This document shows positions 43,015-51,447 of a DNA stretch of 64,000 nucleotides, piece after piece. Position numbers and translations under genes: made by a program. This DNA is from Dyadobacter psychrotolerans (GTDB taxonomy: Bacteria > Bacteroidota > Bacteroidia > Cytophagales > Spirosomataceae), in contig NZ_SMFL01000021.1 in assembly GCF_004349265.1 (NCBI RefSeq), forward strand, positions 22,391 to 86,390, in the 5' to 3' direction. Within the stretch, counting starts at the first letter, position 1. The number at the start of each line of letters is the position of its first letter. The notes below the pieces were generated by a model. The model made no database searches. It saw nothing but the letters and a program-made list of their open reading frames with translations, and was not told the DNA's origin.

Positions 43015-43058
43015 GTGACCTTTATCACTTTCCCGGCGCTTGACACTTCTGATTTTTG
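43015..43058 (+). promoter_or_regulatory. Crp/Fnr-type dyad plus -7 box (site C)
   Basis: GTGACCTTTATCAC at 43015-43028 is followed by the -7-like box GATTTTTG at 43051-43058, with TTTG 27 bases after the dyad edge. The TauE/SafE gene starts at 43080. Confidence 0.7.
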
Positions 43059-43079
43059 TAGCATAAACAATGCAAAAAA

Positions 43080-43880
43080 ATGGAAATCATCGCCTACATA
43101 GCGTCTGTTTTTATTGGTATCTCATTGGGAATGATTGGCGGGGGCGGCTCCATTTTGACTGTGCCGGTCCTGGTATATATGTTCGGTATTAGTCCTTTGG
43201 TATCAACATCCTACTCGCTGTTCATTGTCGGATCCACCAGTCTTGTTGGAGCATACAGCAATTACCGCAATGGCGCAGTCAAAATCAAAACTGCACTGCT
43301 GTTCGGAAGCACATCGATCACAACGGTTTTCCTGACGCGTAAGTTTTTAATTCCGTTGGTGCCTCATGATCTTTTTAGCATTGGAGCCTTTCAGATCACC
43401 GAACCTTTACTTACGATGGTGCTTTTTGCTGTGTTAATGGTAGTGGCATCGGTGGGCATGATCAAAAGCAAGGAGCGAAAACCAGGGTGTTTAGCGTGTG
43501 ACCTAAAAGGCAATATTGCCCGGATGCTTTTAAGCGGCATTGGGATTGGACTTACTACGGGCTTTCTGGGAGCAGGGGGCGGGTTTTTACTGATACCGAC
43601 CTTGGTATTGATCCTGGGTATGCCTATGAAGGAAGCTGTGGGCACTTCACTTTTGATTATCGCGCTTAATTCGCTGATTGGTTTTGCAGGGGATATAGGA
43701 CATTTTGTGATTGACTGGGCTTTTCTACTGAAAATTACTGGTATTGCCATGGCAGGGATTTTAATCGGGGGATTCTTAGCCAAAAGGGTTAATGCTATTT
43801 CTTTGAAGAAGGGGTTTGGCTGGTTTGTGCTGGTGATGGGGATTTACATTATATCCTCCGAGCTTATGCATCTCAAATAA
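43080..43880 (+). CDS. TauE/SafE-family sulfite or organosulfur exporter
   Basis: The protein has 266 residues with about eight membrane helices and the two family repeats: GMIGGGGSILTVPVLVY near the N-terminus and GFLGAGGGFLLIPTLVL near residue 165. A loop carries CLACDLKG. The family exports sulfite, sulfoacetate or similar anions. The neighbouring persulfide dioxygenases make sulfite, so sulfite export is a reasonable inference. It has its own Crp-like site. Confidence 0.87.
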   Translation: MEIIAYIASVFIGISLGMIGGGGSILTVPVLVYMFGISPLVSTSYSLFIVGSTSLVGAYSNYRNGAVKIKTALLFGSTSITTVFLTRKFLIPLVPHDLFSIGAFQITEPLLTMVLFAVLMVVASVGMIKSKERKPGCLACDLKGNIARMLLSGIGIGLTTGFLGAGGGFLLIPTLVLILGMPMKEAVGTSLLIIALNSLIGFAGDIGHFVIDWAFLLKITGIAMAGILIGGFLAKRVNAISLKKGFGWFVLVMGIYIISSELMHLK

Positions 43881-43934
43881 ATTCCGATAGCTAGCCAATC
43901 AGGTGAAAATGATTTTTCATTTTTTCCCCGCAAT

Positions 43935-43978
43935 GTGACTCTTGTCACTGACCAGCCAGCTAAACATCATGAAATTTG
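43935..43978 (+). promoter_or_regulatory. Crp/Fnr-type dyad plus -7 box (site D)
   Basis: GTGACTCTTGTCAC at 43935-43948 is a perfect GTGAC-N4-GTCAC dyad. The -7-like box GAAATTTG is at 43971-43978, with TTTG 27 bases after the dyad edge. The MBL-rhodanese gene starts at 44023. Confidence 0.72.
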
Positions 43979-44022
43979 TATAGTTAATTCAAAAAGGGTT
44001 TAAAAATCAAAAGACCATCAAT

Positions 44023-45445
44023 ATGAAAATTGAGCAAATTTATACCGGCTGCCTCTCGCAAGGAGCATATTATATCGAAAGCAATGGGGAAGCTGTCGTG
44101 ATCGACCCACTGCGTGAAGTTGAGCCCTATATCAACCGTGCAGAACAAAATGGGGCAAAAATAAAATATGTCCTGGAAACGCATTTTCATGCAGATTTTG
44201 TATCAGGCCATATTGACCTGGCTGAAAAAAACCGGTGCGGAAATCGTTTTCGGTCCGACTGCTAAACCCGGCTTTGATGCGCTTGTAGCCGTAGACGGCC
44301 AGGTTCTGACAGTGGGCGATGTGTCGCTTACAGTACTGCATACACCCGGGCACACCATGGAAAGCACCTGTTACCTTTTAAGTGATGAAAAGGGAAAACA
44401 GGTTGGCATTTTTACAGGGGATACCCTGTTCATTGGTGATGTTGGGCGTCCTGATCTGGCACAAAAAGTATCCGGCAGACTGACACAAGAAAAGCTGGCA
44501 GAGCATCTGTTTGATTCCCTGCGTGATAAGATTATGCCACTTGCTGATGAAATTATTGTTTATCCGGCCCACGGCGCAGGAAGTGCTTGCGGCAAAAATA
44601 TGAGCAAAGAAACAACCGATACGCTGGGTAGCCAGAAAACCTCCAACTATGCACTCAGGGTGGATATGACCAAGGAAGAATTTGTCGAAGAAGTTACCCA
44701 TGGGCTGATGCCGCCTCCTGCTTACTTTCCCGAGAACGTTTTGATGAATGTCAATGGCTACGAAAGCATTGACAGGGTTCTTGAAAGGGGAGCCCAGGCT
44801 TTGGATGCGGCGGCTTTTGAGGCAGTGGCAAACCAAACTGGCGCGGTCGTCCTTGATACCCGGGATGCAGAAATCTTTGCAAAAAGATTCGTTCCTAACT
44901 CGATCAATATCGGAATAAATGGCGGCTTTGCTCCCTGGGTTGGAGCGCTTATTCCCGACATCAAACAAAGCATATTGATAATAACTGAGCAGGGTAGGGA
45001 AGAAGAAGTGGTGACCCGTCTTGCGCGTGTGGGCTATGACCATACGATCGGATATTTAAAAGGTGGGATCGATGCCTGGGTTAAAGCCGGTAAAGAAACC
45101 AGCCAGATCCAGTCAGTAACCGCTGACCAGATGAGTCAGCGCTTGAAAATGGACCCTGCCATCGGCGTGCTGGACGTACGTAAGGCAAGTGAGTTCCTCT
45201 CTGAGCATATGCTGGATGCAGAAAATATCCCACTGGATTATATCAATGATCACCTGGCGCAGATTGATAAAAACAAAACGTACTTCGTACACTGCGCCGG
45301 CGGTTACCGGTCGATGATCTTTAATTCAGTACTCAAAGCACGGGGATATGACAATCTGATCGATGTCAAGGGAGGTTTTAAGGCAATAAAGGATTCAGGC
45401 AAGCTTGAAGTAAGCAACTATGTTTGTCCAAGTACACTATTGTAA
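44023..45445 (+). pseudogene. MBL-fold persulfide dioxygenase/double rhodanese with one frameshift
   Basis: The first frame (44023 on) reads MKIEQIYTGCLSQGAYYIES to ETHFHADFVSGHIDLAEK, then breaks. The next frame continues KTGAEIVFGPTAKPGFDA through TGDTLFIGDVGRPDL, YPAHGAGSACGK and the second rhodanese loop VHCAGGYRSMIF. The break is at a run of seven A (44225-44231), where the paralog at 10372 implies six. The rest of the gene is free of damage, so a sequencing indel or very recent mutation is likely. The first rhodanese lacks its cysteine (IIITEQGREEE). Confidence 0.82.
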
Positions 45446-45454
45446 GATAAGATC

Positions 45455-45763
45455 ATGGGAATTATGTCATTGTTTTTCGGAAATAATAAAACAGACTTGA
45501 AAGGCCTTGTCGGGCACGGAGCATTGATCGTTGACGTGCGTAGCCCTGAGGAATTCGCATCGGGCCATATTGATGAGAGCATTAATATTCCGCTGGATAA
45601 GATCAGCGACAAAGCATCATTTTTAAAAAAATGTGGAAAGCCTGTGATTACCTGTTGTCGTAGTGGCACGCGCAGTGGGCTGGCAGAAGGGATATTAAAA
45701 ATAGCCGGGGTCCAGGTTTATAACGGTGGGGCCTGGGATAAGCTCAGACAAAAAATTCAATAA
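45455..45763 (+). CDS. Stand-alone rhodanese-like protein
   Basis: The protein has 102 residues with DVRSPEEFASGHIDESINIP and the active loop TCCRSGTRSGLAEG. It is a close paralog of the protein at 11795-12103, in the same position 9 bases after an MBL-rhodanese gene. It carries sulfane sulfur between the dioxygenase and acceptors. Confidence 0.87.
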   Translation: MGIMSLFFGNNKTDLKGLVGHGALIVDVRSPEEFASGHIDESINIPLDKISDKASFLKKCGKPVITCCRSGTRSGLAEGILKIAGVQVYNGGAWDKLRQKIQ

Positions 45764-45783
45764 AAAAACACCTTCATACTATT

Positions 45784-46347
45784 ATGCTGGAAATAATAAA
45801 ACAGCCCTGGCCATGGTATGTGGCCGGGCCGCTGATCGGGCTAACAGTGCCTGCACTTTTGATATTGGGTAATAAGTCCTTTGGGATTTCATCATCGCTC
45901 CGGCATGTTTGCGCCATGTGCGTTCCGGCTAAGATCCCGTTTTTTCAATACGATTGGAAAAAGGAGTTGTGGAATATGTTTTTTGTGCTGGGGATTTTTT
46001 TTGGAGGGATGATAGCGGTGACATTTCTGGCCAACACCGCGCCAGTCCAGCTGAACCCATCATTGGTAAAAGAGCTCAGCATTTATGGTGTTACTGATTT
46101 TTCATCGCTCGTGCCAGTTGAGCTGGTCAGCTGGAATAAGCTTTTCACACTCCCCGGTTTTACCATGATGGTTGGCGGTGGGTTTCTGGTAGGGTTTGGC
46201 GCGCGTTATGCCGGAGGCTGCACGAGCGGTCACGCAATTATGGGACTTGCTACCCTGCAATGGCCCTCACTGGTTGCAACAATCTGTTTTATGATTGGCG
46301 GATTTGTAATGGCAAACTGGATATTGCCTTTCATATTAATGATGTAA
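45784..46347 (+). CDS. YeeE/YedE-family sulfur transporter, first half
   Basis: The protein has 187 residues with about five membrane helices. RHVCAMC and GARYAGGCTSGHAIMGLA are the conserved cysteine motifs of the YeeE/YedE (TsuA-like) family, which takes up thiosulfate or related sulfur compounds. Only half of the full transporter is present; the other half is encoded at 46979. It follows the rhodanese by 20 bases. Confidence 0.86.
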   Translation: MLEIIKQPWPWYVAGPLIGLTVPALLILGNKSFGISSSLRHVCAMCVPAKIPFFQYDWKKELWNMFFVLGIFFGGMIAVTFLANTAPVQLNPSLVKELSIYGVTDFSSLVPVELVSWNKLFTLPGFTMMVGGGFLVGFGARYAGGCTSGHAIMGLATLQWPSLVATICFMIGGFVMANWILPFILMM

Positions 46348-46351
46348 GCAG

Positions 46352-46972
46352 ATGAAAGATAACTTAAAAGCACATTGGGAAAATATATATGGTACCAGCT
46401 CACCCGATCAGTTAAGCTGGACAGAACCCAAGCCAGCGCATTCATTGACTCTGATCCAGGATACAAATACCGCAAAAGATAGTGCAATCATTGACATTGG
46501 GGGAGGCGACAGCCTGCTTGTAGATTATTTATTGCTGGAAGGTTACAGGGATATAACAGTTTTGGATATTTCAGCCAAGGCGATAGAGAAAGCCCAAAAA
46601 AGGCTTGGAGCAAAGTCTGAGCAGGTTACCTGGCTGGTGGGTGATATACTGGATTTTAAACCGGAAAGACAATACGCAATCTGGCACGACAGGGCGGTGT
46701 TTCACTTCCTGATCACTGCTGAGCAGAAAGCGCACTACAAGCGCATCGCTGAAAACGCGGTCGCAAAAGGGCATATGATTTTGGGCACTTTTTCTTTGTC
46801 CGGCCCTCAGAAATGCAGTGGATTGCCGGTGAGTCAGTACGATATGACTTCACTTGCCGATGTCTTTGAAGATTCGTTTGCCGTAGAAACTCATTGCTAC
46901 GCAACGCATATTACGCCTTTTCAGACAAGTCAGGATTTCCTTTTTGCGGATTTCATCAAAATAAACAATTAA
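46352..46972 (+). CDS. Class I SAM-dependent methyltransferase between two transporter halves
   Basis: The protein has 206 residues. WENIYGTSSPDQLSWTE and IIDIGGGDSLLVDYLL (SAM loop), AIWHDRAVFHFL and HMILGTFSLSGPQKCSGL are typical of small methyltransferases that act on thiopurines or similar thiols. It lies 4 bases after one YeeE half and 6 bases before the other, so it is part of the operon. Sulfide or thiol methylation is a possible but unproven role. Confidence 0.8.
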   Translation: MKDNLKAHWENIYGTSSPDQLSWTEPKPAHSLTLIQDTNTAKDSAIIDIGGGDSLLVDYLLLEGYRDITVLDISAKAIEKAQKRLGAKSEQVTWLVGDILDFKPERQYAIWHDRAVFHFLITAEQKAHYKRIAENAVAKGHMILGTFSLSGPQKCSGLPVSQYDMTSLADVFEDSFAVETHCYATHITPFQTSQDFLFADFIKINN

Positions 46973-46978
46973 AAGAGT

Positions 46979-47488
46979 ATGGCCAATTCATCAGTAGAGC
47001 AGACGGCACAAAGCGAGCATGACATCCGGGCAACGGATTCAATATGCATCAATGAGAGTCAAAAACAACATAAATGGTATTATAACTTAAAATACCTTGT
47101 GGTTGGATTACTTTTTGGCGTACTATTTGTAAAAGCAGAAGTGATCAGCTGGTTTAGGATCCAGGAAATGTTCAGGCTGCAATCGTTTCATATGTACGGC
47201 ATTATCGGAAGCGCCGTACTGGTCGGGATGATTTCAGTGCGGCTTATCAAACGGTACCGGATCAAAACCATTTCAGGGGAAGCTATCACCTTCACTGATA
47301 AGAAGTTCAATAAAGGACAAATTTATGGAGGCTTATTATTTGGGCTGGGCTGGGGTTTGACCGGCGCTTGTCCGGGACCCTTGTTTGCACAGATTGGTAT
47401 GGGGGCAACCGTTGTAATCGTCACGCTAATCAGCGCAGTGGCAGGAACCTGGGTATATGGCCGGTTTAGGGATCAATTACCTCATTAG
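46979..47488 (+). CDS. YeeE/YedE-family sulfur transporter, second half (DUF6691-like)
   Basis: The protein has 169 residues with a hydrophilic N-terminus of about 40 residues followed by four membrane helices. GLLFGLGWGLTGACPGPLFA holds the family's GACPGP cysteine motif. It would pair with the 45784 product to form a full thiosulfate or polysulfide transporter. The hydrophilic head with SICINES is not usual. Confidence 0.85.
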   Translation: MANSSVEQTAQSEHDIRATDSICINESQKQHKWYYNLKYLVVGLLFGVLFVKAEVISWFRIQEMFRLQSFHMYGIIGSAVLVGMISVRLIKRYRIKTISGEAITFTDKKFNKGQIYGGLLFGLGWGLTGACPGPLFAQIGMGATVVIVTLISAVAGTWVYGRFRDQLPH

Positions 47489-47522
47489 TTACAGTTTAGA
47501 GTTGAGTTAAAAAACATTTGTT

Positions 47523-47770
47523 ATGAAAATCCAACAATTAGAAGATAAATTCTTGGCACATTACAGTTATGCCATCGAGTGAATGCGAATATGTTACTTA
47601 AGATGAAAGCGGTAATGATACCGCCCTTTTTACCAGGATAACGAGTTTATTGGTAATGTCGGATGCCCTGACTTGGCGCAAAAAGGTTGATAATAACGTA
47701 AATGAACAGATCCTGGAAGGCCCTAATTTGAGTTGCTTCGCAGGAGATCTTACCGCTGTCTAATGAAATC
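47523..47770 (+). pseudogene. MBL-rhodanese pseudogene, part 1 (chimeric)
   Basis: ATG 47523 starts a frame with QQLEDKFLAHYSYAI, almost identical to the gene at 158, which stops early. About 100 codons are missing, and the rest resembles the gene at 10372 instead (NVNEQILEG and flanking DNA near 47690-47765), with several frameshifts. It is a recombined, decayed copy cut at 47770 by the IS1182 element. Confidence 0.78.
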
Positions 47771-47905
47771 GGGGCTGACCAAAAAGGGTTCTTTGAGTTA
47801 TAAATAAAAGAGCTTTATTTTAATTTTTAGCTTCGTTATTTAATTCATTTATAAAAAATGGCAGGAAAGTACTCGTAAGAGCAGCTATCCGGCCATTTTT
47901 TCTTC

Positions 47906-49480
47906 TTAAGCTGCTGATTTTTGTCTTTTGAGATGCAGTTTTCTCAGGTTGTGGGCCATAGCAACCAAGGTAAACTCAGTAGTTACCTTTTTAAGACCTC
48001 TAAGATGGAAGCGGCGAAAACCCATGTTGGCTTTTATGTCTCCAAAGCAGCTTTCTATTTCAATACTTCTTCGTCTGCGGAGCTCAAAACCTTTCTGTGA
48101 GTTAAGGTTGTCCCGTGCCTGTTGCTTATATTGATCAAGCCGCTCATTAACTTTAAGTGTACGGTTATGGCTCTGGGTAGATTTACAACAGCGTTCGTAG
48201 AATGGACAACCAGTGCAGTCCGTACATTCGTATTCTTTTATATGTGACTGATAACCTGTTTTTTTATGTGTATGCTTATAGCTGCTTCGAAAAGTAAGCT
48301 GCTGCTTATTGGGGCAGGTGTAGCTATCGGCAGCGGGATCGTAATAGAAGTTCTCTTTTAAAAAAGGGTTATTCTTATAGGATTTCTTTTGCTCATTATG
48401 GAACTGGGGGAATTTCAAATAATTGTTTATCCCCTTATTTTCCAGTAGCTCATAATTCTCTTCGGTACCAAAGATGCTGTCAGCAATGATGTTTTCAGGG
48501 GTCACAGACTGCTGAACTGACAGCTGATCCAAGTGGTCTTTGAAGCAGGTGCCGTCATTGGTGTTCTGGTGCAGGCTTACGCCGGTAATAAACTGATCTT
48601 CACAGCCGGCCAGCACATTGTATGCAGGCAGTACCTCAACCTTATTTTTCATCATCATCGCACTGGCGTCCTGATCTGTTACATTATAGCCACTGCGGCT
48701 GCCCGCGATAAGAATCTGCTGCTCGTATTTCTCAATCCGATCTGCTGTTTCTACCAGTTGCTTGCCTAGGCTTTGGGCTTTGCGTTTTGTCTTTTTTACG
48801 CTGATATTCTTAATCTTTTCATTAAGCTGGTCGATCTGACTGGCCAGAACCTGCCGGCTAACAGGCTGTGATCCACATTCTTCAAGATCTTTATTTCCGT
48901 AGGTAAAATCTTCGGATGCATTCAGCGCATCAATCTCTTTGAGCAGCTGCTGGCATTTCTGTTCTGCTGATGCCTTATACCGGAGGGCATTTTTCTTCCA
49001 AACCATCTTGTGCTTATTGGCATCGGCCATAAATGGGCTGCCATCACAGAAATAGTGCTCCATTTTGATATACTTGTGTTCCATCAAAAACACCAGCATG
49101 GAGCTAAACAGTACTTCAATCACTTCTTTGGCCTTGCTGCTTCGGAAATTATTGATGGTTCGAAAATCGGGCCGACTCATACCGCTCAGCCAGAAGAAAT
49201 GGATGTCCTGACCCAAGGCACGGGCTATCTTTCTGCCAGTATATATCTTGATGCAATATGCATAAAGTAAGACTTTCAACAGCATCCGCGGATGGTATGC
49301 GCTGGTTCCCCCACCTTCATAAAGGTTCATCAGCTCTGTGATATCCATCCGTTCAACTACTTCATTAACAACCCGTACCAAATGTGTAGAAGGTATCAGT
49401 TCTTCAAGAGAAGGTGGTAAAAGTAATAGCTGCTGCGGGCAGTATTCTTTAAAGACGATAGATTTTTTTATCTTGCTCAT
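47906..49480 (-). CDS. IS1182-family transposase
   Basis: The protein has 524 residues. The N-terminal domain (LLPPSLEELIPSTHLVRVVN) and GRKIARALGQDIHFFWLSG are typical of the IS1182 (IS4/IS1380-like) group. Catalytic DDE blocks include FCDGSPFMADAN, IIADSIFGTEEN and SIEIESCFGDIKANMGFRRF. A zinc-ribbon-like CTDCTGCPFYERCCKS lies before the last block. The gene is full length and looks active. Confidence 0.9.
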   Translation of the reverse strand: MSKIKKSIVFKEYCPQQLLLLPPSLEELIPSTHLVRVVNEVVERMDITELMNLYEGGGTSAYHPRMLLKVLLYAYCIKIYTGRKIARALGQDIHFFWLSGMSRPDFRTINNFRSSKAKEVIEVLFSSMLVFLMEHKYIKMEHYFCDGSPFMADANKHKMVWKKNALRYKASAEQKCQQLLKEIDALNASEDFTYGNKDLEECGSQPVSRQVLASQIDQLNEKIKNISVKKTKRKAQSLGKQLVETADRIEKYEQQILIAGSRSGYNVTDQDASAMMMKNKVEVLPAYNVLAGCEDQFITGVSLHQNTNDGTCFKDHLDQLSVQQSVTPENIIADSIFGTEENYELLENKGINNYLKFPQFHNEQKKSYKNNPFLKENFYYDPAADSYTCPNKQQLTFRSSYKHTHKKTGYQSHIKEYECTDCTGCPFYERCCKSTQSHNRTLKVNERLDQYKQQARDNLNSQKGFELRRRRSIEIESCFGDIKANMGFRRFHLRGLKKVTTEFTLVAMAHNLRKLHLKRQKSAA

Positions 49481-49512
49481 GTATTTCTAATGTGGTAATT
49501 AAAAATACAAAA

Positions 49513-49545
49513 AAGCCCTCTATCTACAAAGTAGATAAAGGGCTT
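49513..49545 (-). terminator. Inward-facing terminator hairpin at the IS1182 upstream end
   Basis: Read on the minus strand, AAGCCCTTTATCTAC pairs with GTAGATAGAGGGCTT around a TTT loop (one mismatch), and a run of T follows. It lies between the outer end and the transposase start, so it would stop outside transcription from entering the transposase gene. Confidence 0.72.
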
Positions 49546-49564
49546 TGGCTTTTTGGTCAGCCCC

Positions 49565-50290
49565 GCGGAAAGAGTATGTGTATGCCGCCAGCAATACCCT
49601 TGGTATCAAAGATCCAATTAAGGATTGAGGAAAGATATGAGACTCGCTATCAGTTCTCTGGGAAGGTTACTGAGCGCTTTTAGTACCACCGGCTTATTTT
49701 TGCATTGAATGTGATGATGAATATAAAGGCGTGCGGAGCAGTTTGAAAACGCAGTCAACGAAACCGGCGCATTAATCCTGAATGCCGAAGAGTTTGCCAC
49801 CGGTTTTATCCCTAACTCGATCAACATGGGCATTAACGGAGGATTTGCTCCCTGGAGAGGTCGCTGATTCCAGATATTCGCCAGAATAGTTTTGCTTGTT
49901 TTAAAGTCGGCGGGAAGAAAGGTTATAACCAGGTTAGCACTTGTAGGATATAATTTTACTATAGGGTATTTAAAAGACGGGTTTAAGACATGGAAAGATT
50001 CAGGCAAGCAGGTTGTAGCATCAATTCTTTTCAGTAAATGGCCGAGCACTTTTTACTAGGCCTGAGACTATTGTCCTGGATGTGCGTAAACACAGCGATT
50101 ATAAGGAAGACAACTTCTTGTCGCTTTGAATAGGACACTTGATGAGGTAAATTCCCCTCAAACCGGTATTGACAGGAACAAGGCTTACTTCGTCCATTGC
50201 GCGAGCGGCTAACGCTCATGGTGTTTTACCCATATCTGGGGCGTATGAATATCAGAATCTCATCGGTATTAAGGCTATTTTAAGTATCTT
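49565..50290 (+). pseudogene. MBL-rhodanese pseudogene, part 2
   Basis: This is the right-hand remainder of the copy cut by IS1182. Fragments in shifting frames match the 10372 gene: the segment for FIPNSIN-G-NGGFAPW (about 49800-49855), the V-DFTIGYLK-like region near 49950, and the second rhodanese near 50170-50210 (YFVHCASG then a stop). Many indels show long decay. Confidence 0.8.
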
Positions 50291-50331
50291 AGCCTAGTTT
50301 AAATAATAGATAAAAGAAAAAAGAATAGACA

Positions 50332-51219
50332 ATGAGCAAAGTATTCATTACAGGGGCAACAGGTCAGTTAGGAAAATCAACTGTTAACTTTCTGCTACAA
50401 AAAGGAATTGCAGCAAATCAAATTTCAGCTTTGGCAAGAGATGAAGCTAAGGCAACAGAATTAAAATCTAAAGGCATAGATGTAAAAATAGGCAACTATG
50501 ATGATTCTTATTCCTTACTTGCTGCTTTGGAAGGTGTAGAAACTATGCTTCTAATTTCTTCTAGCGAAATGACAAAAAGCAGAGCGGTGCAGCACATTAA
50601 TGCAATCAAAGCTGCTAAAGAAAGTGGCGTGAACCATATCATCTACACCGGTTTTATGAGAACCCACGAAGACCCAAAATCTCCACTTTGGTTCATTGCT
50701 GAAGATCATGTGAAAACCGAAAAATACCTCAAAGAATCTGGTTTTACTTATACCCTTTTCGAAAACGGTTTTTATTTGGATATGCTAATGGATTTCGTGG
50801 GTGAAGAGGTATTAGAAACCAAAACTATTTTTGTTCCGGCAGGAGATGGCAAAATAAATTTTGTGCTTCGAAATGAAATTGCAGAAGCACTTGCTAATGT
50901 TTTAACTACGGGAGGACACGAAAATAAAACATACAACATTGGAAGCGAGCAACCCGTGTCGTTTGGAGAAATAGCCAATTACATTTCAGAACTTACCGGA
51001 GTTTCTATCGACTATGTTTCTCCCGAACCGGAAGTTTATCAGCAAACCCTATTGCAATATGGTATTCCAGAGGCTTATGCACGGATGTTTACAGCATTTT
51101 CAGTTGCTTTTGCAGCCAATACTATGAATATTCCTACAAGTGATTTGACACAAATACTTGGACGTAGACCAACGACAGTTCAAGAATATCTTATGTCAAA
51201 ATTTAAAAAGAAAATTTGA
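50332..51219 (+). CDS. NmrA-like SDR oxidoreductase (QorB type)
   Basis: The protein has 295 residues. The Rossmann opening VFITGATGQLGKSTVNFL binds NAD(P), and HIIYTGFMRTHEDPKSPLWF and FENGFYLDML match quinone-oxidoreductase-2-like atypical SDR proteins. It is cytosolic; the exact substrate is unknown. Base use looks more AT-rich than its neighbours. It is transcribed alone, 40 bases after the pseudogene. Confidence 0.85.
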   Translation: MSKVFITGATGQLGKSTVNFLLQKGIAANQISALARDEAKATELKSKGIDVKIGNYDDSYSLLAALEGVETMLLISSSEMTKSRAVQHINAIKAAKESGVNHIIYTGFMRTHEDPKSPLWFIAEDHVKTEKYLKESGFTYTLFENGFYLDMLMDFVGEEVLETKTIFVPAGDGKINFVLRNEIAEALANVLTTGGHENKTYNIGSEQPVSFGEIANYISELTGVSIDYVSPEPEVYQQTLLQYGIPEAYARMFTAFSVAFAANTMNIPTSDLTQILGRRPTTVQEYLMSKFKKKI

Positions 51220-51447
51220 TTCAAACCCAAACGATCGGTTGCTGGAAGATCTCCTAAAGGTGTATTGATTATGGTTAGTAGTATGGTAATCCACAAATTG
51301 CTATTTGAAACAAAAAAATGATGGGAGTCTTATGGCAGGGAAGTAGAATAAGATGCTTGTAGAAGAACAGATTGATGCACGAAACTTTATCAATGTCATT
51401 AATTACGAATATAGTCATACGTGAGGATGGTGGCATTTTGCCACCGA

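Larger units (their letters stand above)
47771..49564 (-). mobile_element. IS1182-family insertion sequence
   Basis: Perfect 16-bp terminal inverted repeats GGGGCTGACCAAAAAG (47771-47786, and complement at 49549-49564) bound a 1794-bp element with one transposase gene. No target duplication is seen. Compared with the paralog at 10372, about 34 bp of the target are missing at the insertion point. Confidence 0.9.

Noticed and set aside
44225..44231. Programmed ribosomal frameshift at the A7 run
   Set aside because: No typical stimulator or dual-product family is known here, and the paralog at 10372 is a single frame. A length error or mutation is simpler.
44378..45043. 221-codon open frame on the minus strand
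   Set aside because: It lies fully antisense to the MBL-rhodanese gene, whose motifs are clear, and its translation shows no recognisable domain.
51429..51445. GGTGGC-GCCACC hairpin beside the TetR gene as a terminator
   Set aside because: The stem is only 6 bp and lacks a clear T run in either direction.
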